From: CAWFKW01 sp963816535
GTDB taxonomy: Bacteria > Bacteroidota > Ignavibacteria > Tepidaquicellales > OLB5
NCBI GenBank assembly: GCA_963816535.1
Contig: CAWFKW010000003.1
Location: 186,001 to 250,000, forward strand
DNA: 64,000 bases
Reading direction: 5' to 3'
Shown: positions 8,206 to 17,052 of the stretch, one piece after another
Layout of the letters: the number at the start of each line of letters is the position of its first letter
Position numbering within the stretch: position 1 is the stretch's first letter
Made by a program: the position numbers and the translations under genes
The notes under the pieces: model-generated
What the model saw: only the letters and a program-made list of their open reading frames with translations
Told to the model about the DNA's origin: nothing
Database searches by the model: none

Positions 8206-9828
8206 ATGGCAAGAGTCGGATTATTACACAGATTAAGAAGAAATCTGCGCAGCCGGGATTCATCGTTTCATCCAAGTCATCCCAGTTATCAGTGGTTCGT
8301 ATTGGCCAACATAATGGTGGGGACTTTTATGGCCGTTTTGGATGCAACCATCGTAAATGTGGCGCTGCCGAAAATCATGGCTTCATTCGGCGTCAGTATA
8401 GATAAAATAGAATGGGTAATAACAGGATATATGCTCGCTATGGCGCTCAGCCTGCCGGCTGCCGGATGGCTAGCGGATAAATTTGGTTATAAGAAGCTCT
8501 ATATATTGGGATTGGTTTTATTCACGTTTGGTTCTTTTTTATGCGGTTTGGCTAATGATGAAAACTTCCTGATCTTTGCAAGGGTCATACAGGGACTTGG
8601 CGGCGGATGCCTTATGCCGATAGGCATGGCGATAATTACCCGCGAATTCCCGCCCGAAAAAAGAGGAATCGCTCTTGGATTCTGGGCAATTGCAGCCGCG
8701 GCTTCGGTTTCATTCGGGCCGTTAATCGGCGGTTATCTGGTGGATAACTTCAGCTGGCAGCTTATATTCGACGTAAACGTGCCGTTTGGGATAATCGGAA
8801 TAATCATAACAATTATTATTCTGAGAGAATATAAAAGCAAGGCGGTCAGGAAATTTGACATTATTGGTTTTATTTCAGTCAGCATATTTTTTCCCGTGGT
8901 TCTTTACGCTCTTTCGGAAAGCACAGCGGCCTCCAATTCAGAAGGATGGTCGGCGCCGTATATACTTTTTTGCTTCGCAATTTCGGCAATATCGCTGGCG
9001 GTATTTATCACTACTGAACTTATTGTGGAAGACCCTCTGATAGACCTTCGGCTTTTTAAGGACCACAATTTTGCGATGAGCAATATTACGCTGTTCATTT
9101 TCGGCATAGGAATGTTTGGAAGCACGTTTTTGCTTCCGCTTTACCTGCAGAATTCGCTGGGTTATACGGCTCTGCAATCCGGCGCGGTTTTTCTGCCGAT
9201 CGGGTTTATCCAGGGGGCGGTCTCGCCTTTGGTAGGCGCCGTTTCTGATAAATGGGGTTATAAGACGCCGCTATTAATAGGCGTATTGCTTCTCGCAATA
9301 AGTTTTTATATAAACGGATTTCTATCTTACCTCACAGAACATGATTATATAATGCTCTCATTGTATATAAGAGGCGTTGGACTTGGAATGATATTTACCC
9401 CGCTCAGCGCAGTTTCGCTTCTTGAAATTCCGCGCGTAAAAATGGGGCAGGCATCGGGATTGTTTAATATAGTCAGGCAGCTTGGCGGAAGCTTCGGGGT
9501 TGCGCTGCTTGCCACAATACTTACCACAAGAGTAAACTATCATGCGCAGGTTTACGGCGAGTCGATAGAGATGAACAGTCAGGCGCTGAGAAACGCGGTA
9601 GTGCATATGAACTACTATGAGGAGAAAAACGCAGGCAGCGCCCCTGTAAAGGCGCAGATGCAAAGCCGCGCAATGATAATGATGGACGTCAGCAAACAGG
9701 CTTTCATTCAGGGCGTAGACGACGACTTCCTGATAGCAGGGTTCATCACTATTATGGGGGGGATACCAATATTATTTCTCCATTCTAAGAAAAAAAGAAA
9801 CTCATTAAAGGCAATGACCTATGAATAA
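8206..9828 (+). CDS. EmrB-type DHA2 family MFS drug exporter
   Basis: The 540-residue polytopic protein has about 14 predicted membrane helices. It carries DHA2 signatures: LDATIVNVALP in helix 1, GWLADKFGYKKLYILGL (motif A) and a motif C-like GPLIGGYLVD. It would use the proton gradient to expel hydrophobic compounds through the adjacent adaptor and TolC-like channel. The basic N-terminus (about 30 residues, HRLRRNLRSR) is longer than in typical EmrB. Its 3' end overlaps the start of the next gene by 8 nt, which suggests translational coupling. Confidence 0.9.
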   Translation: MARVGLLHRLRRNLRSRDSSFHPSHPSYQWFVLANIMVGTFMAVLDATIVNVALPKIMASFGVSIDKIEWVITGYMLAMALSLPAAGWLADKFGYKKLYILGLVLFTFGSFLCGLANDENFLIFARVIQGLGGGCLMPIGMAIITREFPPEKRGIALGFWAIAAAASVSFGPLIGGYLVDNFSWQLIFDVNVPFGIIGIIITIIILREYKSKAVRKFDIIGFISVSIFFPVVLYALSESTAASNSEGWSAPYILFCFAISAISLAVFITTELIVEDPLIDLRLFKDHNFAMSNITLFIFGIGMFGSTFLLPLYLQNSLGYTALQSGAVFLPIGFIQGAVSPLVGAVSDKWGYKTPLLIGVLLLAISFYINGFLSYLTEHDYIMLSLYIRGVGLGMIFTPLSAVSLLEIPRVKMGQASGLFNIVRQLGGSFGVALLATILTTRVNYHAQVYGESIEMNSQALRNAVVHMNYYEEKNAGSAPVKAQMQSRAMIMMDVSKQAFIQGVDDDFLIAGFITIMGGIPILFLHSKKKRNSLKAMTYE

Positions 9829-11155
9829 TAAAGTTTTCCGCATAATAGCAATGGCGCTCATGGTATTTGGAACAGGCAAGATGTGCGCCCAGCAGAATTC
9901 GGCAGGCGTTACGCCAACATCGGCAGACACGCTTACGCTGGATGAAGTGATAAAGACGGTAATTGCAAATCACCCGTCCGTAAAGGAATCGGAAGAAGTT
10001 ATCAGCGAATCAGGCGCGAAGATCAAGCTTGCAAAGATCGGGAGGTATCCTAACGTTGATTTCACCGCCGACTATACAAGAATAGGGCCTGTTTCTACTT
10101 TCGACATACCCGGGCTCGGCGCCTTTAAGCTGTTCCCGGAAAATAACTATAACGCTTCTTTGAACATAAGGGATAATATTTTTGATTTTGGAAAGACCGA
10201 AAGCTCGGTTGAATACGAAACCGAAAACAAAACGCTGCAGATGCAGAAGCTGGAACAGGTAAAACAATCTCTTTCAGTATCGGCAATCAGCGCTTATTTC
10301 GCAATTGTCTATTTACAGGAAGCTATTGACATAAAAGACGAACAGTTAAGCAACTTGAACGAACATCTGGATTTTGTGACAAAAAAACAGGAGACCGGTT
10401 CAGGCATACAATATGAAATTCTTTCAACGCAAGTGCGCATTTCAAACGTTGAGAGCCAGAAGACCGACCTGGAGGCGTCGCTGACAATTCAGCGTTCGGT
10501 TTTAAACTCATTAATGGGCGCGCCGCCGTACAGCGTTCTTAATGTAAAGAACGACCTTGTGGGGAAAATGATCGGCGTGAAAGAGGACTCATTATTCTCT
10601 TATGCATTTGAACACCGGGAAGAGGTGAACATAGCGAAGGAAAAAACAAGATTAGCAGAGCTGCGCTACAACATGGCGAAAACTCAGAATTACCCTGTTA
10701 TTAATATTTTCGCTTCAGGCGGATGGAAGAACGGTTATATCCCCGAACTGAATACTCTTACCGCGAATTTTGCCGCAGGCATTGGCGTTACGCTGCCAAT
10801 ATTCGATTCAGGCAGGAACCGCAATAATGTTTTGCTTGCCAACGCAACTATAATAGAAGACAATTTTGAGACAGAGGTTGTGAAAAGGAAAATTGAGAAC
10901 GAAGTAGTTGAAAATAACGAGAACCTGAAAGCTTCGCAAAAGAAGCTCAACCAGTTTAAGCTGCAGCTTGAGCAGGCGGAAAAAGCGTACTCGCTTGCGG
11001 AGATAAATTTCAGGGAAGGCGCAATAACAAACCTCGACATGCTTGACGCCGCCACCGCAGTATCAGAAAGCAGGCTGCTTCTTTTGAAAGCGAATATTGA
11101 TTACATAATTAATACCTATAAGATGGAAACAGTTCTGGGGGATAAGCTGTATTAA
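9821..11155 (+). CDS. TolC-family outer-membrane efflux protein
   Basis: A signal peptide (IIAMALMVFGTGKMCAQ) precedes two OEP repeats with long amphipathic helices (LDEVIKTVIANHPSVKESEE; TLQMQKLEQVKQSLSVSAIS; then QKKLNQFKLQLEQAEKAYSL). Short beta-strand segments (VDFTADYTRIGP, INIFASGGWKNGY) would form the trimeric barrel. The length of 444 aa is typical. As last gene of the operon it completes a MarR-controlled tripartite EmrAB-TolC-like pump. The downstream gap consists of repeats and no clear terminator hairpin was found. Confidence 0.9.
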   Translation: MNNKVFRIIAMALMVFGTGKMCAQQNSAGVTPTSADTLTLDEVIKTVIANHPSVKESEEVISESGAKIKLAKIGRYPNVDFTADYTRIGPVSTFDIPGLGAFKLFPENNYNASLNIRDNIFDFGKTESSVEYETENKTLQMQKLEQVKQSLSVSAISAYFAIVYLQEAIDIKDEQLSNLNEHLDFVTKKQETGSGIQYEILSTQVRISNVESQKTDLEASLTIQRSVLNSLMGAPPYSVLNVKNDLVGKMIGVKEDSLFSYAFEHREEVNIAKEKTRLAELRYNMAKTQNYPVINIFASGGWKNGYIPELNTLTANFAAGIGVTLPIFDSGRNRNNVLLANATIIEDNFETEVVKRKIENEVVENNENLKASQKKLNQFKLQLEQAEKAYSLAEINFREGAITNLDMLDAATAVSESRLLLLKANIDYIINTYKMETVLGDKLY

Positions 11156-11398
11156 GAAGGCAGAGGGCAAACGTGAGATGTGAGACGTGAAACGGCAAAC
11201 GTGAAAAGCAAAAAACAAATTAAACAATCTCGCATCGCAAAGCTCAAATCTAAAATCTGGTCATTCCTCAGAGTCCCCTTTCAGAGTGACTCAGAAAAGG
11301 CGGAAAAAATAAAATGTAAAATGTAAAAACAATCTCAAATCGCAAATCTCAATTCTAAAATCTCACGTCTCATGTTTCACGTCTGCCGTCTCACAGGT
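11156..11398. repeat. Intergenic gap composed of two opposed 7-nt periodic repeat arms
   Basis: Left arm, plus strand: AGGCAGA, GGGCAAA, CGTGAGA, TGTGAGA, CGTGAAA, CGGCAAA, CGTGAAA. Right arm (about 11330-11395), read on the minus strand: TGTGAGA, CGGCAGA, CGTGAAA, CATGAGA, CGTGAGA, TTTTAGA, ATTGAGA, TTTGCGA. A minus-strand block of TTTTAGA/TTTGCGA units also lies at about 11218-11258. A decayed CTCAGAGTC hairpin sits between them. The arms face each other between two convergent genes. Confidence 0.75.
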
Positions 11399-14200
11399 CT
11401 ATTTCACTAACACCATTTTCTTTGACATGATAAAATTGCCATCGGCAAACATCGAATAGAAATACACACCCGATGCAAGTCCGCCGCCGCTTACATTTGA
11501 GACCGAATTGATATTGAAATCCACGTAATCTTTCAGCGCGGGCCCGCGGCGTTCGTTTAAAATAGTCGCCACTCTTCTCCCGGTAATATCATATAATAAT
11601 ATTTTTATATTTGCCGCATACGGCGCGTTGAACAGGATACGCGTTTGAGGATTAAACGGATTCGGATAATTTCTAACAAGCGCGAAATTCACCGGGAACT
11701 GAACATAATCTGTTGCAGATGAATATCTTATCTTCATGCCCCAGCTCACAATTTGACCCACGTCTCCCCTGCCGTTATCAAGCACCTTAAGTTTCCAATC
11801 GCCTGCCGAGCCTTCCCCGTCGAAGAACCAGAGTTTTTGCAGCGGTTTGAAATTCCCTGTGAATGGCGCATGAACAGTCAGACTGTCTATAGCTACAGCG
11901 GCTTCGTCGTCAAAATAAGTATTCACATAGTTGTGGCTGCTGTCGCCAAGTCCGCCCGCCAAAACGACTTCTGTTCCCTGCGGAGAGATTAGCGATATTG
12001 AAAGGTCGCCGTCATAGTTATGGTTAATATTTATCCAGCAATCAACGTCAAGAACCGTTTTCCCGACGGGATTATGAAAGGTTGAAACATAAGTCGTTTC
12101 CCGCGCAGCGCTAATATTTATCGGAACATCGGTTGCAACAAAGCCCGTATCATATGTAGTTGTGTTGCGAAGAAACATGAGTTTCGGAGGTCTTGTTGTT
12201 CCCGGCGGATTTGAGCCTCTTCCGCCCAACGGATATGTGACCGCGTTCGAGCTGTTATCCTGCGCCGCTATATAATAGTGTAAACTCATACTGAATGGAA
12301 TTACAGGAAAAGTAAACCTGTACATATTGCCTGACGTTAAGAGCCCGTTGATTGTCTGGATCTGGTTGTTCTGCTCAGTGTAATAATATAATCGCGGGGT
12401 GTTAGAACCTGAAGCCACGGCATTGTTATCCGTTATCTTTGCATTAACGGATACATTTGAAGAGAAAAATCCCGATTCAGGCGGATAGATTGTTATTACC
12501 GGAGAAATCAGGTCTGTGCCTGCCGGCGGGCCGGCGGGAGTCATATCCAGCGCCGACTTAGCGTCAATTTTGCCGTATCCCATTTCATAGTTCCACATGC
12601 CGTTAGGCATAGGAACGTTGTAATTATAGTTCCCAACTTTTTTAGCTGAACGTTCTATTATAATCATTACCGAATCCGCTGATAGATTACCGTTCTTAGA
12701 GAGCATCAGCGCCGCTACGCCGGCGGCAAGAGGCGATGAACACGAAGTTCCGTTTCCGCAAATGCAGAAGCCGCCCAATAATTCAGTTGTGCCAATATAG
12801 GTGCATGGAGCGACAATTGATAATCCGGGTCCATAACTTGCGCCCCATTGCTGGTTTGGGCCACCGACTATATCGCAGCTTGTGAGGCTCTTTCTTTCGT
12901 TGCAGGGACTCAATCCGCCAACTCCAATGACTTCCGGCATGGAGGCAGGATACAATATTGTATCTATATTATCATTTCCGGAACCTGCACAGACTACAGT
13001 TCCTCTTCCGCCGCGCCCGTAATGAACCGCATTCTGTATAGCATCCGAAATTAATGGAGTAGGTATGCCGCCGCCCCAGCTGCAGTTTATGACGCCGGCG
13101 CCGTGCATCCATGACCAGTTTAATCCTTTTGCAAGTATTAAATCGGTTGTAAACGCAAGCGGGTACGGCCCAAAAACGCGTACAGGCATGCATTTACACG
13201 TATAAGCGATGCCTACCGTTCCGGTATCGTTGTTGCCAATTGCGCTCGGGCAGCCTGCAACTCCGGTGCCGTGATAATACTGGTCATATGGCCGCTGGTT
13301 ATTATCAACAGCATCATACCATAAGCTGCGGTCGCAGAGATTGCCTCTCAAATCAACCTGGTTTGTATCTATTCCAGTATCGACAATTGAAATCAGAACA
13401 TTCGGATTGCCCGTCGTAATTGCCCATGCAGAATCCATGTTCATATCGCAGCCCGGAACTCCGGGAACATTGTCAGGTATATTATTGCCTGTATTTTTTA
13501 AATGCCACATCATCGTGGCGTATGGGTCGTTTGTAAGAGGCGGAACCACATCGGGAACGGGCTTCTTTGTGAAATCATTCGAAAGCAGCATCCCCTCCCG
13601 AATAAAATTCGGCTGCGCGAATTCGACAATATCCCTCAGCAAAACAAATTTGTTGGAAACATCAAATACATTATCGCCGCCGTCATTTCCGTTTGAACTA
13701 ATTGATAGCAGGTATACATTATTTTCATCGTTAACTTTTTCTATTACTGAAGCGCCGAAAAATCTGATAGCATTATCTATTCTTTCCTTCGAAACGTTAT
13801 TTTTGAATTCTACTACGATCTCATCTGTTGTGTAATGTTTCATTTTCCCTCTGCCGGGGAAACACATTCCAACCGACTGAACCGCCTTGGAAGTAAGTAA
13901 ATTAGTTCTGACATTCGAAATTGAACTTTCACTTAGCCCCTGTACAAGCTTGAGGATAGCGTAACCGGATTTTGAGCTGCCCGGAGTAAATTCAGATTCC
14001 TTTTCAACATTGGCGCCCGCGTATTTCTGAATGATTGACTTGAATTTTAGAGATGAGTAACCCGGCACAAATTTTACAACAACATATGAATAATCCCTAT
14101 TCATAACCATCATTTTGCCATTGTAATAGAAATAGTATTCGCCGGCAAACGCATTGGTTCCGGCAACCAGTAAGAACAAACAAAGTATCCAGTTTCTCAT
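11399..14200 (-). CDS. Secreted subtilisin-like serine protease (S8) with P-domain and T9SS sorting domain
   Basis: A signal peptide (residues 1-19) and a propeptide of roughly 200 residues precede an S8 catalytic domain with Asp274 (SIVDTGIDTN), His310 (YHGTGVAG) and Ser486 (NGTSCSSPLAAGVAALML). A proprotein-convertase P-domain-like sandwich follows at about 690-830 (DVDCWININHNYDGDLSISL; GDWKLKVLDNG). A T9SS sorting domain ends in SKKMVLVK. It is expected to be a surface or secreted protease for polypeptide degradation. The catalytic region is unusually rich in Cys (CKCMPV, CICGNGTSC), so disulfides are possible. It is divergent from the next YCF48 gene with about 146 bp between them. Confidence 0.92.
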   Translation of the reverse strand: MRNWILCLFLLVAGTNAFAGEYYFYYNGKMMVMNRDYSYVVVKFVPGYSSLKFKSIIQKYAGANVEKESEFTPGSSKSGYAILKLVQGLSESSISNVRTNLLTSKAVQSVGMCFPGRGKMKHYTTDEIVVEFKNNVSKERIDNAIRFFGASVIEKVNDENNVYLLSISSNGNDGGDNVFDVSNKFVLLRDIVEFAQPNFIREGMLLSNDFTKKPVPDVVPPLTNDPYATMMWHLKNTGNNIPDNVPGVPGCDMNMDSAWAITTGNPNVLISIVDTGIDTNQVDLRGNLCDRSLWYDAVDNNQRPYDQYYHGTGVAGCPSAIGNNDTGTVGIAYTCKCMPVRVFGPYPLAFTTDLILAKGLNWSWMHGAGVINCSWGGGIPTPLISDAIQNAVHYGRGGRGTVVCAGSGNDNIDTILYPASMPEVIGVGGLSPCNERKSLTSCDIVGGPNQQWGASYGPGLSIVAPCTYIGTTELLGGFCICGNGTSCSSPLAAGVAALMLSKNGNLSADSVMIIIERSAKKVGNYNYNVPMPNGMWNYEMGYGKIDAKSALDMTPAGPPAGTDLISPVITIYPPESGFFSSNVSVNAKITDNNAVASGSNTPRLYYYTEQNNQIQTINGLLTSGNMYRFTFPVIPFSMSLHYYIAAQDNSSNAVTYPLGGRGSNPPGTTRPPKLMFLRNTTTYDTGFVATDVPINISAARETTYVSTFHNPVGKTVLDVDCWININHNYDGDLSISLISPQGTEVVLAGGLGDSSHNYVNTYFDDEAAVAIDSLTVHAPFTGNFKPLQKLWFFDGEGSAGDWKLKVLDNGRGDVGQIVSWGMKIRYSSATDYVQFPVNFALVRNYPNPFNPQTRILFNAPYAANIKILLYDITGRRVATILNERRGPALKDYVDFNINSVSNVSGGGLASGVYFYSMFADGNFIMSKKMVLVK

Positions 14201-14346
14201 ATTCAGTTGATTTATTGACTAAACAAATCAAATTTGAAACTAATTTCAAGTGACAAAGTCGCTCTTAGCGGCATGCTCCTAATTAATTTTGAGTTTAAAA
14301 TAACGTAATTAATTGTTATAATTTGTTTGAACATAATTCCAAAACA

Positions 14347-15756
14347 ATGAAATACACTATATTTACTATTTTAATCTTAACGCTTATTACATCAGCGTTA
14401 AGGGCGCAGCTTCAGCAGCCTGCATCATTTGACGAAATGACGGGTTATTGGAGAGTTTCCGGTGAAAATAAATCGCAGGGAACTTCGCCGGGTTCGGTAG
14501 AATATTCGTGGAGCTCTGTTACAACGCCTGTTAATACGAACATACAGAGTATTATTTTTGTTGATTCTCTTTACGGCTGGCTGAGCGATATTAACAACGG
14601 CGCAATGCGTTCAACCGACGGAGGCGCCACATGGGCGGTGACAACATTTAATGATACCAATTTTACAGGCGGGTATAACGGCATTTATTTCATTGACAGG
14701 AACACCGGATGGACTTCAGGGAGCGCTATTCAGATTCGCAAGACCACAAACGGCGGAGTTACGTGGTTCAAACAATACGGCCCGCCAGTGGCAGGGATAG
14801 TTCACAGTATTTATTTCTTTGATGCTAACACAGGGATTATAGCAGGGAGTAAAAACTACCCTTATGTGCCATTTATGGCCCGAACCACAAACGGCGGCTC
14901 TAACTGGACGGAATTAAGCGACGCTTTTTCAGGCGCGCAGGAACTTAACGACCAGTATTGGCTGAATTCAACAACAGGATGGATATCAGGGTATAACGTT
15001 CTTCTAAAGACAACCGACGGCGGCTCAACTTTCACCAATATATTTGCGAACGTACCTCCGACAGGCAACGGATATAACGACCTGCTCTGCATTTATTTTG
15101 TTAACCAGCAGACAGGGTGGATAGGCGGCAGCAATTTGGATAAGCATAATATCTATAAAACAACCAATGCCGGAACAAACTGGGTTTATCAGCCAAATCC
15201 TGTATCGCTAAACAATTATTATGTTCAGATAAATGATATGATATTTTTCTCGCCAGATAGCGGCTGGGCGGTGCATGGCACGCCTGTCACCGGGCAGATA
15301 ATGTTCACCGCAGACGGCGGAAACAACTGGGTAACGGAGCAGCAGACGCCGGGCTGGTACCAATGCATTAATTATTATTTAAGGATGAAGGCGTGGTGCG
15401 GGTCGGATGGCGGTTTGGTTTGGTCGACGTTAATGAGTCCGCCTTTGGAAATTAATAATTACAGCGGCGAAATTCCTAAGCGATTTGATCTTCATCAAAA
15501 TTTTCCGAATCCGTTTAACCCGGAAACCAGGATACGGTTTGATATCCCCGCAGACATGAAACGGCAGTCGGCATACGTGAGACTGGTCATCTATGATGTA
15601 CTTGGCAGAGAGGTTTCAACATTGATTAATAAGCAGATGGCGCCGGGAAGTTATGAAGTTACATGGAACGCGGCAAACTATAATAGCGGAGTATATTTTT
15701 ACAAATTAACCGCAGGCAGTTTCACAGAAACTAAGAAGATGGCGGCAGTGAAATGA
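14347..15756 (+). CDS. Secreted YCF48-like beta-propeller protein with T9SS sorting domain
   Basis: The ATG at 14347 places a signal peptide directly at the N-terminus (YTIFTILILTLITSALRAQ); an in-frame ATG 24 nt upstream would only add eight polar residues. The body shows repeated blades of 'STGWISGYN-LKTTDGGSTF' type, as in the photosystem II assembly factor YCF48 family, here used as generic extracellular propellers. The tail is a T9SS sorting domain (NFPNPFNPETRIRFDIP ... TETKKMAAVK). Between its first two strands it has the segment DMKRQSAYVR, which corresponds to the 7-nt periodic repeat at DNA level and makes the loop longer than in siblings. Confidence 0.82.
   Translation: MKYTIFTILILTLITSALRAQLQQPASFDEMTGYWRVSGENKSQGTSPGSVEYSWSSVTTPVNTNIQSIIFVDSLYGWLSDINNGAMRSTDGGATWAVTTFNDTNFTGGYNGIYFIDRNTGWTSGSAIQIRKTTNGGVTWFKQYGPPVAGIVHSIYFFDANTGIIAGSKNYPYVPFMARTTNGGSNWTELSDAFSGAQELNDQYWLNSTTGWISGYNVLLKTTDGGSTFTNIFANVPPTGNGYNDLLCIYFVNQQTGWIGGSNLDKHNIYKTTNAGTNWVYQPNPVSLNNYYVQINDMIFFSPDSGWAVHGTPVTGQIMFTADGGNNWVTEQQTPGWYQCINYYLRMKAWCGSDGGLVWSTLMSPPLEINNYSGEIPKRFDLHQNFPNPFNPETRIRFDIPADMKRQSAYVRLVIYDVLGREVSTLINKQMAPGSYEVTWNAANYNSGVYFYKLTAGSFTETKKMAAVK
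15555..15586. repeat. 7-nt periodic repeat embedded in a T9SS sorting-domain coding sequence
   Basis: The units are CATGAAA, CGGCAGT, CGGCATA and CGTGAGA, followed by CTG. They are read in frame as part of the loop between the first two strands of the sorting domain. Confidence 0.65.
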
Positions 15757-15768
15757 TTTTTTTAGCCA

Positions 15769-15787
15769 GTCCCCACGAAAGCGGGGA
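15769..15787. repeat. Small REP-like hairpin (TCCCC ... GGGGA)
   Basis: TCCCC and GGGGA flank the loop ACGAAAGC 14 nt after the upstream stop. The CGAAAG core is shared with the palindrome at 23991-24010 in front of thiC. It could also slow or end transcription, but no T-tract follows. Confidence 0.45.
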
Positions 15788-15853
15788 TCTTGATAGATTT
15801 CAAAAGAAGCGCCCGGTATCGGTTACTTATAAATAAAGATATGGAACATTAAA

Positions 15854-16552
15854 ATGGCTGCTATTCAGGAAAAATTTGCAGATAATAATGGAGTTGCCAT
15901 ACAATATATTGTATTAAATTATTCCAAAGATAAAGTCCCGCTTATATTCATCCCCGGAGCAATTACCGGAGCCGATGCCTTCCTTGAAGGCATAAAGAAT
16001 CACATAAATTTTTACGGTATCATCATCAGTATACGGGGCAGGGGCAAGAGCGGCAAGCCTGTTTCTGATTACACTATCAATAGCCAGGTTTCTGATATCG
16101 CGGCTGTAGTTGATAAAGAGGGCATTGAAGATCTTTACATTGTGGGCCATTCGGTTGGGGGCGGATTAGCGGCTGCTTACGCGGTTGAACATCCTGAAAA
16201 AATAAAAGGACTTATCATCGCCGATTACGTTCCGGCGCATCCTAAATTTCCCGAAGCTTGGGCGGAGCGCATCAGGCAAAGAGATCCTGAAATCGATAGC
16301 AATTTTCTAAGAGGCATGGTAAGGGATACTGAAAAGCTCGATTTTACAGGCATCCTTGCAAATTACGATTTTAAAAAAATGTTATTGAAAGCAGGGAATG
16401 ATGACTCGCTTTTGAAGCCTGAAAAAGCTGAAGAAATTCTTGAAAAGTTATCTAATACAAAGCTGGTTACCATTGAAAATTGCGGCCACGAAATATTCTC
16501 CGAAAAACCTGCCGAATCGTTAAAGATAATTGAAGAGTTTATGAACGTATAA
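15854..16552 (+). CDS. Alpha/beta-fold hydrolase
   Basis: The 232-residue protein has the canonical fold: VPLIFIPGAITGADAFLEG with the oxyanion-hole region, IISIRGRGKSGKP, the nucleophile elbow GHSVGGG (Ser at about residue 99), and a C-terminal His in NCGHEIFSEKP. The acid residue is probably in the last third, before VTIENCGH. There is no signal peptide, so it is cytoplasmic. The substrate is not predictable. It is a stand-alone plus-strand gene converging on arfB. Confidence 0.82.
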   Translation: MAAIQEKFADNNGVAIQYIVLNYSKDKVPLIFIPGAITGADAFLEGIKNHINFYGIIISIRGRGKSGKPVSDYTINSQVSDIAAVVDKEGIEDLYIVGHSVGGGLAAAYAVEHPEKIKGLIIADYVPAHPKFPEAWAERIRQRDPEIDSNFLRGMVRDTEKLDFTGILANYDFKKMLLKAGNDDSLLKPEKAEEILEKLSNTKLVTIENCGHEIFSEKPAESLKIIEEFMNV

Positions 16553-16563
16553 TTTCCTGTGGT

Positions 16564-16583
16564 GTCGGGAGGTAACACCCGAC
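16564..16583. terminator. Possible bidirectional hairpin between convergent hydrolase and arfB genes
   Basis: GTCGGG and CCCGAC flank an 8-nt loop, and an alternative pairing GGTGT/ACACC overlaps it. It lies between two convergent genes, but the T-tracts are weak on both sides. Confidence 0.35.
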
Positions 16584-16632
16584 TGCCACTTTTGAATCAG
16601 CTGGATATGCTTGAAATCTGAAATTAGTTACC

Positions 16633-17052
16633 TTAATCAACTTCAAAGTCTTTTACGCTTCTTACTTTTTTCTTTTCGGCGTGTTTCTTCTTTTGCTCAA
16701 GACGCTGGAGTTTTGACGAATAAGTCTTTGCTGTTTTAATCCGCACATTTTCTTTTTTCATCGCGCCTTCGATAAGTTTAGCAAATTTATCAACTGCTTT
16801 CTTCCTGTTGCCAAGCTGCGAGCGCTCTGTTTGAGAAACAATCCTTATATCGCCGTCATTATCTATCTTATTTTTCAGCTTGCGGTGCAAAGTTGCTTTT
16901 GATTCATCATCAAGCGTCATTGAATCGGCTATGTTAAAAACCAGCTCGACTTTAGTTTCAACCTTATTAACGTTCTGCCCGCCCTTGCCGCCCGAGCGCG
17001 AGAAATTAAAATTAACTTCTCTTAATAATTTGTTCATATCAATTGTCGTCAT
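16633..17052 (-). CDS. arfB: Alternative ribosome-rescue factor ArfB (GGQ-domain peptidyl-tRNA hydrolase)
   Basis: The 139-residue protein matches ArfB/YaeJ in length. It has the release-factor-type loop SRSGGKGGQNVNKVETKVEL with catalytic GGQ near residue 25. It ends in a basic tail (KLQRLEQKKKHAEKKKVRSV) of the kind that inserts into the empty mRNA channel of stalled ribosomes. It hydrolyses peptidyl-tRNA on non-stop ribosomes. Its ATG overlaps the 3' end of thiD by 4 nt, so it is the last gene of the thiamine operon and probably shares its riboswitch-controlled transcript, an unexpected partner for a rescue factor. Confidence 0.9.
   Translation of the reverse strand: MTTIDMNKLLREVNFNFSRSGGKGGQNVNKVETKVELVFNIADSMTLDDESKATLHRKLKNKIDNDGDIRIVSQTERSQLGNRKKAVDKFAKLIEGAMKKENVRIKTAKTYSSKLQRLEQKKKHAEKKKVRSVKDFEVD

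Noticed and set aside
13000..13040. Loss of the oxyanion-hole Asn in the S8 protease (CAGSGND)
   Set aside because: The Asn in SGND can be aligned with the usual AGN position after a one-residue shift, so a missing residue is not supported.
13341..13835. 164-codon plus-strand ORF inside the protease gene
   Set aside because: It lies wholly antisense to a protease with intact catalytic motifs and shows no domain or start signal.
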